Shown here one piece after another: positions 6,403 to 8,759 of a stretch of 8,759 bases of DNA. The stretch is from Xanthobacteraceae bacterium (lineage in GTDB: Bacteria; Pseudomonadota; Alphaproteobacteria; Rhizobiales; Xanthobacteraceae), in contig JASHYD010001031.1 in NCBI GenBank assembly GCA_030043175.1, positions 1-8,759 of the forward strand, given 5' to 3'. The first letter of the stretch is position 1; each line of letters begins with the position of its first letter. Made by a program: the position numbers and the translations under genes. The notes beneath the pieces were generated by a model. The model was not told the origin of the DNA, searched no databases, and saw nothing but the letters and a program-made list of their open reading frames with translations.

Positions 6403-7863
6403 ATGACGGCAGATCCCAAATCTGAAGCACTGTTTGCGTTGCATCGATTTGGGTTCGGACCGCGCGCCGGAACAGCAGCCGCGATCACTGCCGATCCGCG
6501 CGGCGCGCTCCTCGCGGATATTGAGCGCCCGAACGCCGCGGCGTTGACCGTCAGCATGCCGAGTAGCGGCGAAGCCGCGCGCGCGGCTTTCGAGGCGCGA
6601 GAGGCGCGCCGAGTCGCCCGCTTGGCACGCGAAGCGGCAAAGACGGCCAATTCTTCGGGCGTTCTGCCGGACGCCAGCGCGATGCCAAACCCGCCCGGCG
6701 CGCCGCCGGCGTCCGGAGCCGCGAGGCCCCCGAACTCCCCCAGAGTCGGCGCGAATCCGGCGGCCGTGGCATTGCAGCAGCTTTATCGCGACGAAGCCAA
6801 AGCGCGCATCGAGGCCGCGCTCAACGCCGAGATCGGTTTTGCGGAGCGACTGACGTGGTTCTGGTCCAACCATTTCTGCGTGTCGGTCGCTAAGAACGGG
6901 GTGCGCCCCCTCGCCGGTGCCTACGAGCGCGAGGCCATCCGGCCGCATGTGCTCGGCCGCTTCCATGACATGCTTCTCGCCGCCGAAACTCATCCGGCGA
7001 TGTTGATCTATCTCGATAACGCACGGTCGACCGGCCCCCATTCGCAAGCCGGGATGAGCCGCGGCAAAGGCCTGAATGAGAACCTCGCCCGAGAAATCCT
7101 CGAATTGCACACTCTTGGCGTACGAACGGTCTACAGCCAGGACGACGTTACTGGATTTGCGAAAATCATCACCGGCTGGACGGTCGTGCCAGCGCGGCAA
7201 GAGCATGCCGGCGAGTTCATGTTCAATCCGAATATGCACGAGCCGGGCGTTCAGACGCTGCTCGGATTTGAGATGGATAACAGCGATTTCGAGCAGGGTT
7301 ACGGCGCGCTCGCCATGTTGGCGCGTCATCCGGCGACTGCCAGGCACATCGCCGACAAGCTGGTGCGCCATTTTGTCAGCGATCGGCCGCTACCGGCGCT
7401 CGCCGAAAAGCTTGCCGGACGTTTTGTCGAGACCGACGGTGATCTCAAGGAAGTCGCCAAGGCCCTCGTGGCCGCGCCGGAATCATGGAATGCTGCCGAC
7501 CGCAAGCTCAAGCGTCCGGCGGAATGGATGGTAACGACATTGCGCGCCACCGGCAGCGCCGAGGTGGATATCACGGCGTTTATGCAGGCCCAGAACCTGC
7601 TCGGCGAGCCGCTCTGGCGTCCCGCCGCCCCAAAGGGATTTTCGGACGACGATGCGGCCTGGATCGATGGGCTAGTGCAAAGGCTCGACATCGCCAACGC
7701 ACTGGCGCGACGCGTCGGCGGCGTGACTGATCCCCAGCAGGCGCTCGACACCGCACTGGGCCCGCTCGCCAGTGATGACACTCGAACCGCTATTCGCCGC
7801 GCCGAGAGCCGCCCGCAAGCTCTGACACTTCTATTCATGGCTCCCGAATTCCAGCGGAGATGA
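6403..7863 (+). CDS. DUF1800 domain-containing protein
   Basis: This 486-residue protein spans the whole DUF1800 family. Its N-terminal hallmark is ALHRFGFGPRAG at 12-23. The central hallmark is RLTWFWSNHFCVS (about 149-161), then NENLAREILELHTLGV (225-240) and, shortly after, GFAKIITGWTV. The C-terminal helical part includes RHIADKLVRHFVSD and the ending LFMAPEFQRR. The biochemical role of DUF1800 is not established. It is usually encoded beside DUF1501, as here. No signal peptide is visible at either possible start. Residues 57-80 are an Ala/Arg-rich helix, and 82-118 form a Pro/Ala/Ser-rich linker that looks like a flexible insertion. The ATG at 6403 is chosen for AGGAGGA seven bases upstream. 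It is the first gene of an operon, and its last codons contain the ribosome binding site of the next. Confidence 0.93.
   Translation: MTADPKSEALFALHRFGFGPRAGTAAAITADPRGALLADIERPNAAALTVSMPSSGEAARAAFEAREARRVARLAREAAKTANSSGVLPDASAMPNPPGAPPASGAARPPNSPRVGANPAAVALQQLYRDEAKARIEAALNAEIGFAERLTWFWSNHFCVSVAKNGVRPLAGAYEREAIRPHVLGRFHDMLLAAETHPAMLIYLDNARSTGPHSQAGMSRGKGLNENLAREILELHTLGVRTVYSQDDVTGFAKIITGWTVVPARQEHAGEFMFNPNMHEPGVQTLLGFEMDNSDFEQGYGALAMLARHPATARHIADKLVRHFVSDRPLPALAEKLAGRFVETDGDLKEVAKALVAAPESWNAADRKLKRPAEWMVTTLRATGSAEVDITAFMQAQNLLGEPLWRPAAPKGFSDDDAAWIDGLVQRLDIANALARRVGGVTDPQQALDTALGPLASDDTRTAIRRAESRPQALTLLFMAPEFQRR
7856..7860 (+). promoter_or_regulatory. Ribosome binding site of the DUF1501 gene
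   Basis: GGAGA overlaps the last codons of the DUF1800 gene and lies five bases before the ATG at 7866. This arrangement suggests translational coupling of the two genes. Confidence 0.65.
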
Positions 7864-7865
7864 CA

Positions 7866-8759
7866 ATGCGCAATCCTCATGCCTCTTCCCGCCGCGAGGT
7901 CCTGCTCGCTTCTGGCGTTCTGTTCGCCTGGACGTACTTGCCCAGGATTGCACACGCGGAAGGCCGCGATCCCCGGCTCCTGGTCGTCGTGCTGCGTGGC
8001 GCGCTCGACGGGCTAGCCGCGGTGGCGCCGGTCGGCGACCCCAATTGGACAGCGCTGCGGGGCGCCAACGCGCTTCGCGTCGATGGTCCGACGGCGGGGT
8101 TGCGCCTCGATGACTTGTTCGCCCTCAATCCCGCCATGCCCAACTTGTACCGCCTTTTTCGGGCGGGCGACGCCAGCATCGTTCATGCGGTCGCCACCCC
8201 CTACCGGGAGCGCTCGCATTTCGATGGCCAGGATGTGCTCGAAAGTGGTCTTGCGGCTCCCGGCGCCGCCGACACCGGCTGGCTCAATCGCGCACTCGGG
8301 GCACTTGATCCGGGTGGACGAATAAACCCGAACGACGGCAGCGCCGGTGGTCACAAAGCTTTCGCGGTCGGGCCGGTCACGCCGTTGGTGGTGCGCGGGC
8401 CGGCGCCGGTGCTGTCGTGGACACCGCCGCGCCTGGAACCCGCAACCGACGATACGTTGATGCGCCTGCTCGAGCTCTATCGGCACACTGACGCCGACAT
8501 GGCGCGTGCACTTGAAGAGCGCATCGGGCTTGCCGCCATCGCGCGCGCCGGCGGCATGGAAATGACACCAGGCCAGGCCCGGCCGGCAGGAGAGGCCCAG
8601 GTGCGAGCCTATTTCGCCGAATCCGCCGCCAGTGCTGCGAAATTCATGGCAAGGCCCGATGGACCCCGGGTCGGTGCGATCGCCTTCGACGGGTGGGACA
8701 CCCACGCCAACGAGGGTGCGGTGAACGGCCGGCTGGCGGCTCTCTTGGGTGCGCTCGAC
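7866..8759 (+). CDS. DUF1501 domain-containing protein, Tat-exported, 3' partial
   Basis: 298 codons are present and the frame is open to the window edge. The N-terminus is a twin-arginine signal: SSRREVLLASG (residues 7-17, Arg 9 and 10), a hydrophobic stretch, and a likely cut after AHA at 31. The protein should therefore be folded before export to the periplasm. DUF1501 hallmarks follow: LLVVVLRGALDGLAAVAP at 38-55 (many relatives have LRGGADG), RERSHFDGQDVLESG at 114-128, and FDGWDTHANEG from 274. DUF1501 belongs, as far as I recall, to the alkaline-phosphatase/sulfatase-like fold, but no enzyme activity is established for this pair. Family members are usually about 400 residues, so roughly a quarter lies beyond the window. 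The start is two bases after the DUF1800 stop, so the two are co-transcribed. Confidence 0.93.
   Translation, partial: MRNPHASSRREVLLASGVLFAWTYLPRIAHAEGRDPRLLVVVLRGALDGLAAVAPVGDPNWTALRGANALRVDGPTAGLRLDDLFALNPAMPNLYRLFRAGDASIVHAVATPYRERSHFDGQDVLESGLAAPGAADTGWLNRALGALDPGGRINPNDGSAGGHKAFAVGPVTPLVVRGPAPVLSWTPPRLEPATDDTLMRLLELYRHTDADMARALEERIGLAAIARAGGMEMTPGQARPAGEAQVRAYFAESAASAAKFMARPDGPRVGAIAFDGWDTHANEGAVNGRLAALLGALD

Noticed and set aside
6325..7371. Long minus-strand open frame of 348 codons
   Set aside because: It lies antisense to the DUF1800 gene, has low-complexity Arg/Gly/Ala composition and no recognisable domain. It is a by-product of high GC content.
8013..8705. Minus-strand open frame of 230 codons
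   Set aside because: It is antisense to the DUF1501 gene, which has clear family motifs. No ribosome binding site or family match was seen for the antisense frame.

Overview
The window looks like accessory or poorly conserved chromosome from a high-GC alphaproteobacterium, most plausibly Bradyrhizobium or a close relative in the Nitrobacteraceae. This rests on codon use, on the small MKLSSAQV-type protein and DUF4168 protein, and on the DUF1800/DUF1501 gene pair. It is recognition from memory, not a database match. About half of the window has no convincing intact gene, and part of it is decayed DNA.

Left part (1-2660): a heavily frameshifted C-terminal remnant of an IS256-family (mutator-type) transposase ends at 554. 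Two minus-strand genes follow. One (596-886) encodes a 96-residue protein of unknown function. The other (1036-1458) encodes an exported DUF4168 protein whose C-terminus carries a short internal repeat. From 1459 to about 2660 there is no gene I can name. That stretch contains a six-copy 16-bp tandem repeat (2196-2291) and a three-copy 9-bp repeat (2481-2507), the latter inside an unrecognised, coding-like minus-strand open frame.

Middle (2660-5014): a plus-strand gene (3053-4093) encodes a complete HlyD/membrane-fusion-type periplasmic adaptor. No inner-membrane transporter gene follows it. Instead a convergent minus-strand gene (4307-5014) encodes a lipoprotein of unknown function with a glutamine-rich helical tail and a Cys-containing C-terminus. 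The next 1.4 kb (5015-6402) has no confident gene. It holds GC-rich inverted repeats, one weak open frame and, just before the next operon, an AT-rich imperfect palindrome.

Right part (6403-8759): a tightly spaced two-gene operon. The first gene encodes a DUF1800 protein with no visible signal peptide. Two bases later comes a DUF1501 protein with a twin-arginine signal, which runs off the window end. This pair is widespread in bacteria and its biochemical role is unsettled. Their adjacency and asymmetric export signals suggest the two proteins act together outside the cytoplasm.

I do not see a clear new defence, mobile or biosynthetic system. The best leads are the tandem repeat, the orphan adaptor facing an unknown lipoprotein, and the export logic of the DUF1800/DUF1501 pair.
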